From positions 62,001 through 126,000 of the forward strand of contig UBQX01000029.1 of assembly GCA_900467685.1 (NCBI GenBank): a DNA stretch of 64,000 nucleotides, read 5' to 3'. Positions 36,475-45,052 of the stretch are shown piece by piece (the stretch's first letter is position 1; each line of letters opens with the position of its first letter). This DNA is from Hyphomicrobiales bacterium (lineage in GTDB: Bacteria; Pseudomonadota; Alphaproteobacteria; Rhizobiales; Rhizobiaceae). Both the position numbers and the translations under genes were made by a program. The notes beneath the pieces are model-generated. The model was not told the DNA's origin. It searched no databases and was given only the letters and a program-made list of their open reading frames with translations.

Positions 36475-37650
36475 ATGAAAATTACACGTAGAACATTTGT
36501 CGGAGGCGCGGCCGGCGCGGTTGTCATGGGGTCGTTTCCCAGCCGTCTGTTTGCGGAAATCAAAAAGCCCGCAAGCCCCGTCACCATAACGGTGGCCGAC
36601 GTTGCCGGCAATCTGGCGCTCACGCAGGGCATGTTCGAAGCCTATGCGGCGCAGAAGCCGGACTGGGTTTCCAGGTTCGCCTTCACCAAGGCGCCGGCGC
36701 CGGAACTGCCGGGCAAGATCAAGGCGCAGCAGACGGCCGGCAAGGTGGATATCGACCTCGTGCTGACCGGCACGGATGCGCTTTCCGCAGGCCTTGACCA
36801 GGGCCTCTGGCTCGATCTCGGCTCGCACAAGGCCGACCTGCCGGATCTTGAAAAGATCTATCTGCCGCAGGCCTGGAAGATGCAGGCGCTGGCCAAGGAT
36901 CAGGGTGTCGTCGTCACCTATTATCCCTCCGGTCCGCTTCTCGAATACATGCCGGACAAGGTGAAGACACCGCCGAAGAACGCACAGGAACTGATGGACT
37001 GGGCGAAGCAGAACAAGGACCGCTTCATTTATGCCCGTCCGGCCAATTCCGGCCCCGGCCGCACCTTCCTCATGGGCCTGCCCTATCTGCTGGGCGACAA
37101 GGATCCGCTGGACCCGACCAACGGCTGGGCCAAGACCTGGGAATATCTCGCCGCGCTGGGTGAAAACATCCAGTACTACCCGAGCGGCACGACGCAGGTC
37201 TGCAAGGAACTCGGCGAGGGCACCCGCGATATGATGGTCTCGACCACCGGCTGGGACATCAACCCGCGCGCGCTCGGCATCGTTCCGGCCGAAGCCAAGG
37301 TCGCCAAGCTCGATGGCTTCCACTGGGTCACCGACGCGCATTATGCCGTCGTGCCGAAGGGCGTTGCGGATGAGAAGGTGGCCGTGCTGATGGACGTGCT
37401 GAACTTCATCTTGCAGCCGAAGCAGCAGGCGATCGCCTTCGATGCCGGCTATTTCTATCCGGGCCCGGCGGTCAAGGACGTCACGCTCGAAATGGCGCCG
37501 CAGAAGAGCCAGGACACGATCAAGGAATTCGGCCGGCCGGAATATGCCGACTGGATCGCCAACAATCCGCTCGAAGTGCCGCTTCAGCCCAAGCAGATGG
37601 TGGAAGCCTTCCGCATCTGGGACGAGAAGATCGGTTCCAAGAAGGGCTGA
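36475..37650 (+). CDS. ABC transporter substrate-binding protein (PotD/iron type)
   Basis: A 391-residue periplasmic protein with a twin-arginine start (MKITRRTFVGGAAGA...) and a class resembling PotD/AfuA binding proteins: VTITVADVAGNLALTQGMFEAYA, DIDLVLTGTDALSAGLDQGLWLDL, DQGVVVTYYPSGPLLEY, NPRALGIVPAEAKVAKLDGFHWVTDAHYAVVPKG. ATG 36475 follows GGGAGGAG. It leads an operon with an ATPase and two permeases, and a strong hairpin separates it from the ATPase. The ligand is unknown. Position beside the uronate genes and the shared GntR site suggest a sugar acid or a related oligomer rather than iron or polyamine. Confidence 0.92.
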   Translation: MKITRRTFVGGAAGAVVMGSFPSRLFAEIKKPASPVTITVADVAGNLALTQGMFEAYAAQKPDWVSRFAFTKAPAPELPGKIKAQQTAGKVDIDLVLTGTDALSAGLDQGLWLDLGSHKADLPDLEKIYLPQAWKMQALAKDQGVVVTYYPSGPLLEYMPDKVKTPPKNAQELMDWAKQNKDRFIYARPANSGPGRTFLMGLPYLLGDKDPLDPTNGWAKTWEYLAALGENIQYYPSGTTQVCKELGEGTRDMMVSTTGWDINPRALGIVPAEAKVAKLDGFHWVTDAHYAVVPKGVADEKVAVLMDVLNFILQPKQQAIAFDAGYFYPGPAVKDVTLEMAPQKSQDTIKEFGRPEYADWIANNPLEVPLQPKQMVEAFRIWDEKIGSKKG

Positions 37651-37672
37651 TTGCAGGCTGAAGCAAAACAAA

Positions 37673-37699
37673 GCGATGCGGGCCTCGCGCCCGCATCGC
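37673..37699 (+). terminator. strong stem-loop after binding-protein gene
   Basis: A perfect 11-bp stem (37673-37683 with 37689-37699) with a 5-base loop, 23 bases after the binding-protein stop, followed by CTGTCTTTCC. Likely partial terminator or 3' stabiliser that lowers ATPase and permease expression relative to the binding protein. Confidence 0.65.
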
Positions 37700-37724
37700 C
37701 TGTCTTTCCGGAATGGAGCATAGA

Positions 37725-38828
37725 GTGAACGCAGTGGCAGAACATGCGAGCCCCGCAGCAGGTGCATCGCGCATTGGCGGACGTCTTGAACTGGACGGCC
37801 TGCGCCGGTCCTTCGGCGCCTATAATGCGCTGGCAGGCATCGATATCGCCATCGAGCCGGGCGAGTTCATCGCGCTGCTCGGCCCTTCGGGCTGCGGCAA
37901 GTCGACGGCGCTCAACTGCATTGCCGGACTGCTGGAACTTACCGGCGGCGAAATCCGTCTCGGCGGCCGCCGCATCGACCAGCTGGAGCCGGAAAAGCGC
38001 GGCTTCGGCATGGTGTTCCAGAGCTATGCCCTGTTTCCGCATATGAGCGTGCGCAAGAATGTCGGCTTCGGCCTTGCCATGCAGGGCATCAAGGGACCGG
38101 AGGCGGAGAAGCGAATCCGCGATGCACTTGCCATGGTGCGCCTCGAAAGCCAGGCCGACAAGCTGCCGGGGCAACTTTCCGGTGGCCAGCAGCAGCGCGT
38201 GGCCATCGCGCGCGCCATCGTCATCCGTCCGCCCATCGTGCTGATGGACGAGCCGCTTTCGAATCTCGATGCCAAGCTGCGTCTGGAAATGCGCGCCGAA
38301 ATCCGCGCCATCCACGACCAGATCGGCTCCACCACCATTTACGTGACGCATGATCAGGACGAGGCGTTGTCGCTGGCCGACCGCATCGTCGTCATGAGCC
38401 AGGGCCATATCCAGCAGGTCGGCACGCCGGAAGAGCTCTATCAGCGGCCGGTCAATCTCACTGTCGCCGATTTCATGGGCTTCCGCACCCGCATGCCCGG
38501 CCGCATCGTCTCGGTGACCGGCGACGAGGCCGAGATCGAGGTCGATGGCAGCCGCTTCGACGGTCTGGTGCGCGAAAGCCTGCAGGCCGGCCAGAGTGCG
38601 GTTCTCGCCATTCGCCCGGAAGACCTTGTTGCCAGCGCTACAGGTCCGGGAATTGCCGCGACCGTGGTCAGCATCGAATATCGCGGCCGCGCCTTCTTCG
38701 GCCTGGCGCGCACCGCTGCAGGGGCGGAGCTCTATTTCCGCGCCGACGAGCCGCTGTCGCGCGGGTCTGCCGCTTATCTGTCGCCGGCGCCCGGCCGTGC
38801 GCTGATCTTCCGGGACGACGTGGCATGA
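37725..38828 (+). CDS. ABC transporter ATPase (PotA/UgpC type)
   Basis: A 367-residue ATPase with Walker A GPSGCGKS, Q-loop MVFQSYALFPHMSVRKN, signature LSGGQQQR, Walker B IVLMDEPLSNLDAKLR, switch YVTHDQDEALSLADR and a TOBE tail (LAIRPEDLVAS, VVSIEYRGRAFF). GTG 37725 is chosen because GGAG lies six bases before it; the ATG at 37713 has no ribosome site. The first permease overlaps its stop by four bases. Confidence 0.94.
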   Translation: MNAVAEHASPAAGASRIGGRLELDGLRRSFGAYNALAGIDIAIEPGEFIALLGPSGCGKSTALNCIAGLLELTGGEIRLGGRRIDQLEPEKRGFGMVFQSYALFPHMSVRKNVGFGLAMQGIKGPEAEKRIRDALAMVRLESQADKLPGQLSGGQQQRVAIARAIVIRPPIVLMDEPLSNLDAKLRLEMRAEIRAIHDQIGSTTIYVTHDQDEALSLADRIVVMSQGHIQQVGTPEELYQRPVNLTVADFMGFRTRMPGRIVSVTGDEAEIEVDGSRFDGLVRESLQAGQSAVLAIRPEDLVASATGPGIAATVVSIEYRGRAFFGLARTAAGAELYFRADEPLSRGSAAYLSPAPGRALIFRDDVA

Positions 38829-39706
38829 GCGCGCCTTCGCTCCGCAGCCGGCTTGCAGCGCAGGGGATCGACGGCACGACGCTGCTCCTGCTGCCGGGGC
38901 TCCTCTTCATCCTCGCGCTCTTCATCTACCCCTTCGCCTTCGGGGTGATCGACTCGCTGCGGCCGAAGGATGGCGGGGCGTGGTATGCGAATTATGCGAA
39001 ATTCTTCGGCGATCCCTATCAATACGGCACCATTGCCGCGACGCTGTGGCTGGCTCTGCCGGTCACGATCGTCAATCTGGCGCTGGCCGTGCCGATCGCC
39101 TTCCGCGTTCGCCTCATGCGCCGGCAACGCCTGCTCACCACCATCCTCGTCCTGCCGATCACGCTGGGCACGGTCTTCGTGGCCGATGGGCTGCTGACCT
39201 TTCTCGGGCCTCGCGGCTGGTTCAACCATGTGCTGATGCTGCTCGGCATCCTGCATGAACCGCTGAAGCTCACCAACAATTACTGGGGTGTCTTCGCCTC
39301 GCTGCTGATCACCGGCTTTCCCTTCGCCTTCCTGCTGACGCTCTCCTACGTTTCCGGGATCGATCCGGCCATCGAGCAGGCGGCGGCGACGCTCGGGGCG
39401 GGGGCGCGCCAACGGTTTCAGCGCATCTTCCTGCCGCTGCTCGTGCCGGGGCTGGCGGTCACCTTCTGCCTGTCCTTCGTGCAGGCCTATGCCGTCTTCC
39501 CCTCAGCCGTCCTTCTCGGCGCACCCGCCGGCCCGACGCGTGTCATTTCGATCGCGGCCTATCAGGCGGCCTTCGAGCAATATGATCACTCCATGGGCTC
39601 GGCGATCGCGCTCGTCATGGGCGGCGTCGAGCTGGTCGTGGTCGTGCTGGTTCTGGCACTGCGCTCCCTCTTCTATCGCGGCCCGGCCGGCGGCACGAAA
39701 GGTTGA
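38825..39706 (+). CDS. ABC transporter permease, PotB type
   Basis: A 293-residue inner-membrane protein with six predicted spans, beginning with TLLLLPGLLFILALFIYPFAFGVIDSL. The EAA loop is IEQAAATLGAGARQRFQRIFLPLLVPGLAVTFCLSFV. It starts within the ATPase stop and precedes the second permease by four bases. Works with the binding protein at 36475. Confidence 0.95.
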   Translation: MSAPSLRSRLAAQGIDGTTLLLLPGLLFILALFIYPFAFGVIDSLRPKDGGAWYANYAKFFGDPYQYGTIAATLWLALPVTIVNLALAVPIAFRVRLMRRQRLLTTILVLPITLGTVFVADGLLTFLGPRGWFNHVLMLLGILHEPLKLTNNYWGVFASLLITGFPFAFLLTLSYVSGIDPAIEQAAATLGAGARQRFQRIFLPLLVPGLAVTFCLSFVQAYAVFPSAVLLGAPAGPTRVISIAAYQAAFEQYDHSMGSAIALVMGGVELVVVVLVLALRSLFYRGPAGGTKG

Positions 39707-39710
39707 TCCG

Positions 39711-40553
39711 ATGATCCGTGACAAGGGCCTCGCCTCGAAACTCTGGCGCTTCGCCATCTGGGCCGTCGCCGGCCTCTTCGTCCTCAATCTCGCTGGCGTG
39801 ATAGCCGTCGTGATCATCAACTCTTTCGCCACCCGCTGGCTGGGCACCTGGCTTCCGGCCGGTTGGACGACGCGCTGGTATTTCGATGCCTGGAGCGAGT
39901 TCCAGCTGTCGGATGTGGTTCTGGTGACCTTCGAGATCGTCTTCACCGTGACGATTCTGTCCGGCCTGCTCGGTGTCGTGACGGCCTATGCGCTGGCGCG
40001 GCGCGATTTTCCGGGCAAGAAGATCGTCGTTCTCCTCTTCCTGCTGCCGCTCCTCATCCCGACGCTGACCTACGGCATTCCACTGGCGACAGTGCTCTAC
40101 CAGTTCGGGCTCGGCGGTACGTTCTGGGGCGTGGTGCTGATCAACCTCGTGCCGTCCTTCCCCTTCGTCGTGCTGGTCATGATCCCCTTCATCGAGCAGA
40201 TCGATCCGCGCATCGAGGCCGCCGCACGCGTCTTCGGGGCAGGGACGACGAGCCTGTTCCTTCGCATTCTTCTACCGCTCTTGTTGCCGGGCATGCTCGC
40301 CGCGCTGCTTCTCGTGCTGGTCCGGGCGCTTGCGATGTTCGAACTGACCTTCCTCGTCGCCGGCCCGACGACGCAGACGCTGGTCGTTTCGCTCTATTAC
40401 GCCGTCTTCGCCTCGGGCGTACGCGCCGCGCAGTCCATCGACGCGATGGCGGTCATCTACATGGTCACGACCCTGTTCTGGCTGGTGATTGCCTTGCAAT
40501 TCGTCAACCCGACACAGATCGTCACACGCGCCAAGCAGCAATCGGCGCATTGA
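39711..40553 (+). CDS. ABC transporter permease, PotC type
   Basis: A 280-residue inner-membrane protein with six spans (WAVAGLFVLNLAGVIAVVIINSFATRW..., IVVLLFLLPLLIPTLTYGIPLATVLY) and EAA loop IEAAARVFGAGTTSLFLRILLPLLLPGMLAALLLVLV. ATG 39711 lies just after the first permease stop; the frame is open far upstream but there it overlaps that gene. It is the last gene of the four-gene transporter operon. Confidence 0.95.
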   Translation: MIRDKGLASKLWRFAIWAVAGLFVLNLAGVIAVVIINSFATRWLGTWLPAGWTTRWYFDAWSEFQLSDVVLVTFEIVFTVTILSGLLGVVTAYALARRDFPGKKIVVLLFLLPLLIPTLTYGIPLATVLYQFGLGGTFWGVVLINLVPSFPFVVLVMIPFIEQIDPRIEAAARVFGAGTTSLFLRILLPLLLPGMLAALLLVLVRALAMFELTFLVAGPTTQTLVVSLYYAVFASGVRAAQSIDAMAVIYMVTTLFWLVIALQFVNPTQIVTRAKQQSAH

Positions 40554-40714
40554 TGCGCCGGCATCGCGATTGCTGATCAGATTTGAGGAAGCCGTGGCCT
40601 GGCGCGGAATGGATGCGGGCAGCGGAGCACACGATCGATAGGAAGCAACCCTTCCATGAGGTGCAGCCACATGTGATGGCCGATCACCTCAGGACCAGAA
40701 GATCGGGTAAACGG

Positions 40715-40948
40715 TCAGCAGTTTCCGACTTTGCTGCTGACGAGGGAAGCGAGCATGACGCTCGAAATATCCGTCTTCATGCCGTCCTTGAGGACGCCCG
40801 CGAGTTCCTGTGCGGCGCTGGACAGATAATAGATGGTGTTCTCCAGCTTCATTTCGTCGGCAATCGCCTGCGCGTAGATGATCATGTTCAAAAGCGCGAT
40901 CATCTCGCCGGTGCTTTCGTTTTCTTCAGGACGGGTGGCAGTTCGCAT
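40715..40948 (-). CDS. small hypothetical protein downstream of tfuA
   Basis: A 77-residue protein from ATG 40948, or 87 residues from ATG 40978; neither start has a clear ribosome site. It is mostly helical by composition (GEMIALLNMIIYAQAIADEMKLENTIYYLSSAAQELAGVLKD) and ends ...VSSKVGNC with a C-terminal Cys. I recognise no family. It is on the same strand as tfuA and about 115 bases downstream, so it could be part of the YcaO cluster, perhaps as a binding or accessory protein. This is based only on position. Confidence 0.5.
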   Translation of the reverse strand: MRTATRPEENESTGEMIALLNMIIYAQAIADEMKLENTIYYLSSAAQELAGVLKDGMKTDISSVMLASLVSSKVGNC

Positions 40949-41061
40949 GGGGAGGATTCCAAATTGTTGTATCCTCATATTGTCAGAGCCCAGATCGATT
41001 TGCGCGTTGCAGAACCGTTGCACACGCAGGAGGCGCCATGACGAGCAACCACAAGGCTGTT

Positions 41062-41769
41062 TTAGCAATCTACGTTATATAGGCTGCGCCAGAGCGGTGT
41101 CTGATTGAAACTCCAGTCGCGCTTCGCCTCCGGTTCCGTCGCCGGATCAAGCGCCGCCATTGCAGTAACCAGTTCCATCGCGTCCAGCCGTTTTTGGTCC
41201 ACCCAGGCCTCGGCCACAACCGCGTGCAAGGCTTCGAACGCCATGCCCGCGGTTTCCGCGACTTGTCGCCATGTCCGGTCCTTGAAGAAGAGGCGCCTCG
41301 CCGCGAGGGAAATGCTTTCACAGTTGCCCTGTGGCAGAAGGCCCAAGGTCTGGGCGCGCTGAAGTGTTGCGTCCACGTTGACGAGCGGGATCGAGAGCGG
41401 GGCATATTTAAGTTCGCGCGGGGCATGCAGGAGGGCGACATCGCCATCGTCCCATCGCCGGCCTGTCCTGTAGTCCTCGTAGATCTGGCCAATCCCGATC
41501 ATTCCGAATGCCGCGCATTCAACCGCCCGGAGGGCGCCCATGCTGGAGGCTCCGAGAACGGGAACGCCCTGGGAAAGCGCATAGAGGATTTCCTTGTGCC
41601 AGACCGGGGCGACAAACTCGAACTGACCGTCGATCAATCCAATGGCCTTCGCCCCGTCCTGCAGCGCCTTCATGATGTCACCCTGCGTCGCAGGCGGCAG
41701 GATATTAGTGTCGCCGGAGGCCATTTCAGAGGCGTCCGGAAGACTGGGCCCGGCAAAAACGACTTTCAT
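41062..41769 (-). CDS. tfuA: TfuA-like YcaO partner protein
   Basis: A 235-residue TfuA-family protein, recognisable by MKVVFAGPSLP at the start, ILPPATQGDIMKALQDGAKAIGLIDGQFE, the core VWHKEILYALSQGVPVLGASSMGALRAVE and GMIGIGQIYEDYRTGRRWDDGDVALLHAP. TfuA proteins accompany a subset of YcaO enzymes and are needed for backbone thioamide formation, probably by supplying sulfur; the family name comes from the trifolitoxin locus of Rhizobium. It overlaps the ycaO gene by four bases (ATGA), so both are made together. No McrA gene is present, so the target must be another polypeptide, most likely the 85-residue peptide encoded upstream. Confidence 0.95.
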   Translation of the reverse strand: MKVVFAGPSLPDASEMASGDTNILPPATQGDIMKALQDGAKAIGLIDGQFEFVAPVWHKEILYALSQGVPVLGASSMGALRAVECAAFGMIGIGQIYEDYRTGRRWDDGDVALLHAPRELKYAPLSIPLVNVDATLQRAQTLGLLPQGNCESISLAARRLFFKDRTWRQVAETAGMAFEALHAVVAEAWVDQKRLDAMELVTAMAALDPATEPEAKRDWSFNQTPLWRSLYNVDC

Positions 41770-42968
41770 CGGAGGCTCCTTGAAATCGCCCGGCTCCCGA
41801 GGCTTTGCCGGCGGTCGCCTTCAGGATTTTCGAGCTCGGGCGCGACGACCTTGACGACACTGACCGGCAGCCAGGCGGGCTGCAGATCGACGGCATAAAG
41901 TTTTCGAATCCTGGCACGCCGCAGTTGCTCGATAACCACCGACAGGCCCTCGGCGGAATTCGTGGCGTCATGCCTCGGCAAATCCTCGCAGCTGGCCCTC
42001 GGTGCAGCCTCGAAGGCCTTCAAATGGCTTTGATCGGCGGGACGGGCGAAAATCTCCGGGACCAGATCATCGCGCGCACCGCCGATGAAGGTCATTCTGG
42101 ACTGCACCGCCTCTGAAATCGCTCGGGCTACCGCCACGGCAGGATCGAGCGAGGCGCCCGCGCCCAATGTCAGGTCGACATGGCGAAGCGGACGTGGAAA
42201 TTGCGTCTGCCGGGGTTTCAGAAGGGCTGCGGCGACGGCGATCCCGATATCCGTCGTAATGTCGAAAAGTGCCAGTTCCAGCCCGGCCCGCTCGATGCGG
42301 TCAAGCATCTCCTTGACGCTGCCCGGCTGCCAGACACCATCGAGCTGCATACGTCTGACAAATCGAGTCCGGCTCGGCTCGACGCTCCACAGCGTCAGCG
42401 CGTCCCGTTCCACGCGTTCAAGAAGGCCATGAAGCCGCGCTTCGTCCCGCTCATTTCCCGATGCAAGACCGTCCGAGGAGCGCCAGTAACGAGGCTTCTT
42501 AACCGTGCGATCGAACGAGATTGCATCGAACGGCAGCCAGACAGGATCTCCTCCCATGAGATCGGCCGCTTCGACCCACGCCGTTTCCTCATCTTCGCCG
42601 AGCGGCAGTTGGCCGGATGAGAGCAGGCTGTCGATGCTGTCAAAGCGTGCCGCCCCGCCCTGCAGGACGCTCTTGCATGTCAACACGGTCTTACAGGCCG
42701 GTTCCGTTGCAACAGCGCGCTCTACCCCCTCCATGGCGGCTGACGTTCTCGCCTCTGCATCGCTGAGCCCCTTGCCCTGCGCAATCACGATGGCCTTGGC
42801 ATTGGGGGCGTAGGCACACCAGACAGGCAGCCCGACATTGTCGAGCCCTGTCTGGCTTGCCACCCTCGTGATTCCCAATCGGGAAAGATGAGGGCTTATT
42901 TTCTCGAACGTCTCTTCCGGCGAACAGGCACGAAAGAGGCTGGTCGATGTTGGCCGGTCAGCCTTCAT
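41766..42968 (-). CDS. YcaO-domain peptide-modifying enzyme
   Basis: A 400-residue YcaO enzyme, which uses ATP to activate a peptide-backbone amide for cyclodehydration or thioamidation. Motifs for ATP/Mg binding are in place: SAAMEGVERA, ARLHGLLERVERDALTLW and ISEAVQSRMTFIGGARDDL. The C-terminus ends ...NPEGDRRQSLGSRAIS without the PxPxP of azoline-forming YcaOs, which together with the adjacent TfuA points to thioamidation. ATG 42968 lies inside the last codons of the repeat-peptide gene (11-base overlap), so it should be translated by re-initiation. Upstream in-frame starts lie deeper in that gene and are rejected. Confidence 0.95.
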   Translation of the reverse strand: MKADRPTSTSLFRACSPEETFEKISPHLSRLGITRVASQTGLDNVGLPVWCAYAPNAKAIVIAQGKGLSDAEARTSAAMEGVERAVATEPACKTVLTCKSVLQGGAARFDSIDSLLSSGQLPLGEDEETAWVEAADLMGGDPVWLPFDAISFDRTVKKPRYWRSSDGLASGNERDEARLHGLLERVERDALTLWSVEPSRTRFVRRMQLDGVWQPGSVKEMLDRIERAGLELALFDITTDIGIAVAAALLKPRQTQFPRPLRHVDLTLGAGASLDPAVAVARAISEAVQSRMTFIGGARDDLVPEIFARPADQSHLKAFEAAPRASCEDLPRHDATNSAEGLSVVIEQLRRARIRKLYAVDLQPAWLPVSVVKVVAPELENPEGDRRQSLGSRAISRSLR

Positions 42969-43215
42969 GCAGACCCGAGGCAACCTCGTGAAGCCCGTTT
43001 GCCACCTCGTGCAGCCCGGCAGCCGCTTCGCTGGCGGTTGAGACTGCAATTGCAAAATCGACGCCCTTGACCACGGTCGCCCCGACCTTTCTCAGAGCAG
43101 CGGTCTTGGCGAGGTCGCCTTCAGTGCTTTCGAAAGGGGTGACGGTGCCCGATTTCAGATCCACCATCCACAGCCCGTCCTCGCCTGTGATCCCGATTAC
43201 AACAACCTTAGCCAT
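42958..43215 (-). CDS. putative repeat-bearing precursor peptide of the YcaO-TfuA cluster
   Basis: An 85-residue protein with a strong ribosome site (AAGGAG, six bases) before ATG 43215. Residues 1-60 form a compact, mixed alpha/beta-like leader (MAKVVVIGITGEDGLW..., LKSGTVTPFES, LRKVGATVVKGVDFAI). Residues 65-85 are three consecutive heptads of the form Ala-X-Gly-Leu-His-Glu-Val/Gly. It has no Cys, and the repeats have no Thr. Its stop overlaps the ycaO start. The layout (leader plus repeated tail, directly before a YcaO gene) is what a ribosomal peptide precursor would show. I recognise no named family; the precursor role is inferred. Confidence 0.75.
   Translation of the reverse strand: MAKVVVIGITGEDGLWMVDLKSGTVTPFESTEGDLAKTAALRKVGATVVKGVDFAIAVSTASEAAAGLHEVANGLHEVASGLHEG
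42961..43023 (-). repeat. three tandem 21-base (heptapeptide) repeats at peptide C-terminus
   Basis: Residues 65-71, 72-78 and 79-85 read AAGLHEV, ANGLHEV and ASGLHEG. The DNA differs at synonymous positions (CTGCACGAG, CTTCACGAG, CTGCATGAA), so the peptide sequence rather than the DNA seems to be conserved. Confidence 0.9.
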
Positions 43216-43228
43216 CACTATCTCCTTG

Positions 43229-45052
43229 TTAAAAACCAGCCTTCAAAAGGCCCTCGCGATAAAGTTCAGTCTGCCATGATTCCTTGTGAGGGATCATGGC
43301 CAGCCATTTCTCCACATCAAAATCGGGATTGTCGCGCATCACCTTCAATCTGCACGCGCGCGCTTTTGCTGCATTGCCGAGCATTCCCCAACAGGCCGCA
43401 GCCAGTCGCGATGCCGGGTTTGGATCGCGCATACGCTCGATATGGGAAAGCGCACGCTCATGTTCGCCCAGGAAGTAGCTCGCACCCGCGGCAGTCCACA
43501 GATACGTGTCCGGGCTGAGCGGGTTCAGCTCCATGGCGGCCATGATTTTCTCGTAGGCTGCATCCGGCCTGCTTCCGTGATTGAGACTGTCGGCATAGCT
43601 GCATAGGGCGTCGGCATAATGAGGGCTCACGGATTCGGCGCGTTTCAGCGCATCCAGGCTCTCGTCAATCTTGCCCATATAAAGCTGGCTCACGCCCAGT
43701 TCCTTCAGTGCACCGGAGCATGTCTCATCCCGATCCACTGCAGCCGACGTCAGGCGCTCTGCCTCAAGCAGGAGCTCCGTATCGCCGCGAGCGGTCAACA
43801 CCCACTCCAGGCTCAGTGTCCTGGCGACGCCGGCGAGCCCCAAGGCGAAGCCGCGCTGGTGGTCCAGCGCCTCGCGGAAATATCTCCGCGCCCTTCTGAC
43901 GGAAGGCAAGCTGACGCTCGAGAGGCTGCGCAGACCCCTCAGATAGGCAAAATAGGCCTCGGGACTGGCCTGGAAATCCACGGTCTGCGCCGCCTTCTGT
44001 TCGACACGCTGCGCAATGACGGAACGGATCATATCCGCAATTTGCCGCCTCTGCTCCAGCAAGCCGTCGGGGGTCACGGCAAATCGTGCTGCCCAGATTA
44101 CCTCGTCGGCGGGCAGGAAAATCAACTGTGCGAACAGGTAGTCACCCGACCGCCGCGTATCGAGCGCGAAATGCACCTGATGGCGTCTCAAGGCTTCGGC
44201 CTTGTCTCGAGCGGCCTTGATCTGCTCGGACGTGTAGGGAGCAATGACGGAGACCGACCGGCTGGCACAGAGATCGATCGTCAGATCCTCGATCAGGGCG
44301 TTGGATACCGACTGCTGCTTGACCGCCAATCCGCTTTCGTCCGGCGGCAGGAGTGCCAGACGCGGAGGCAGGCTCGCTGTCCCGGCATTTCCGGCGCCTT
44401 CCGTGCCAGCGTCGCGCAGATAGGCGTCGGCCATCACCCTTGCTGTGGGACGTGGGCTGGAAACTGCCGTGGTACCGTGCAACAGGCGCGCCCGGACATC
44501 TTCATCCTCTGGATTGTGCTCGAGCAGGACGAAGGCTGCACGCTTTGCTGCGGACTTGGTGGCTTCATCGTCTTGCGCCTTCGTCGCCTCGAAGAAGGCC
44601 TGGCGCAACGCCACCAGCATCCGGTTTCGCACATCTCGCACCCAGAGGTCCAAGCGCTCGGAACCTTGCCCATACGAGGGCAGGAACTGTTTGGTTACCC
44701 GGTCCGACAGGGCAGCAAGATCGGTTGCGGGTGACACGGGAGACAGGATGTCGATCTCGCATTCGACCACGCCCTGCCTGATCGACACATGCCGGTCATC
44801 GACATCGAGAAGGTGCTCGCCTTCAGCCGGAAGCGCATTCGTCAACCGGCGAAGCAGCGAGCGCAGATTGGTGGGTGCGGCTTCCCTTGCGTGAGGCCAC
44901 AGGAACTGCGCCAGTTCCCGGCGGCTGACAGGACCTCTTTGATCGTGAAGATAGGCCAGCAGCGCAATCGAGAGGTCGGGAACCCGCAAGGGTTCGCCCG
45001 TATCCGGCCGCAGGAGTTGAGCGGCGCCAAATGTGACGAGCTTATATCTCAC
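43229..45052 (-). CDS. SARP-like winged-helix regulator with TolB-like and TPR domains
   Basis: A 607-residue soluble regulator. Residues ~1-100 form a winged-helix DNA-binding domain of the SARP/OmpR kind (LSIALLAYLHDQRGPVSRRELAQFLWPHAREAAPTNLRSLLRRLTNALP). Around 230-340 is a TolB-N/FlgO-like domain (LALLPPDESGL..., LIEDLTIDLCASRSVSVIAPYTSEQI). From ~370 are several TPR-like helix pairs (AYFAYLRGLRSLSS, GALKELGVSQLYMGKIDESLDALKRAE, AACWGMLGNAAKARACRL). It overlaps the XRE gene by four bases and precedes the repeat-peptide gene by 13 bases, so it probably activates this cluster. The sensed signal is unknown. Confidence 0.85.
   Translation of the reverse strand: MRYKLVTFGAAQLLRPDTGEPLRVPDLSIALLAYLHDQRGPVSRRELAQFLWPHAREAAPTNLRSLLRRLTNALPAEGEHLLDVDDRHVSIRQGVVECEIDILSPVSPATDLAALSDRVTKQFLPSYGQGSERLDLWVRDVRNRMLVALRQAFFEATKAQDDEATKSAAKRAAFVLLEHNPEDEDVRARLLHGTTAVSSPRPTARVMADAYLRDAGTEGAGNAGTASLPPRLALLPPDESGLAVKQQSVSNALIEDLTIDLCASRSVSVIAPYTSEQIKAARDKAEALRRHQVHFALDTRRSGDYLFAQLIFLPADEVIWAARFAVTPDGLLEQRRQIADMIRSVIAQRVEQKAAQTVDFQASPEAYFAYLRGLRSLSSVSLPSVRRARRYFREALDHQRGFALGLAGVARTLSLEWVLTARGDTELLLEAERLTSAAVDRDETCSGALKELGVSQLYMGKIDESLDALKRAESVSPHYADALCSYADSLNHGSRPDAAYEKIMAAMELNPLSPDTYLWTAAGASYFLGEHERALSHIERMRDPNPASRLAAACWGMLGNAAKARACRLKVMRDNPDFDVEKWLAMIPHKESWQTELYREGLLKAGF

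Noticed and set aside
41038-41082. 14-codon plus-strand frame with a perfect AGGAGG site
   Set aside because: Antisense to the end of tfuA, very short and without evidence of use; probably chance.
41062-42968. YcaO-TfuA pair as the methyl-coenzyme M reductase thioamidation system
   Set aside because: No McrA or other methanogen gene is present, and the organism is evidently an alphaproteobacterium.
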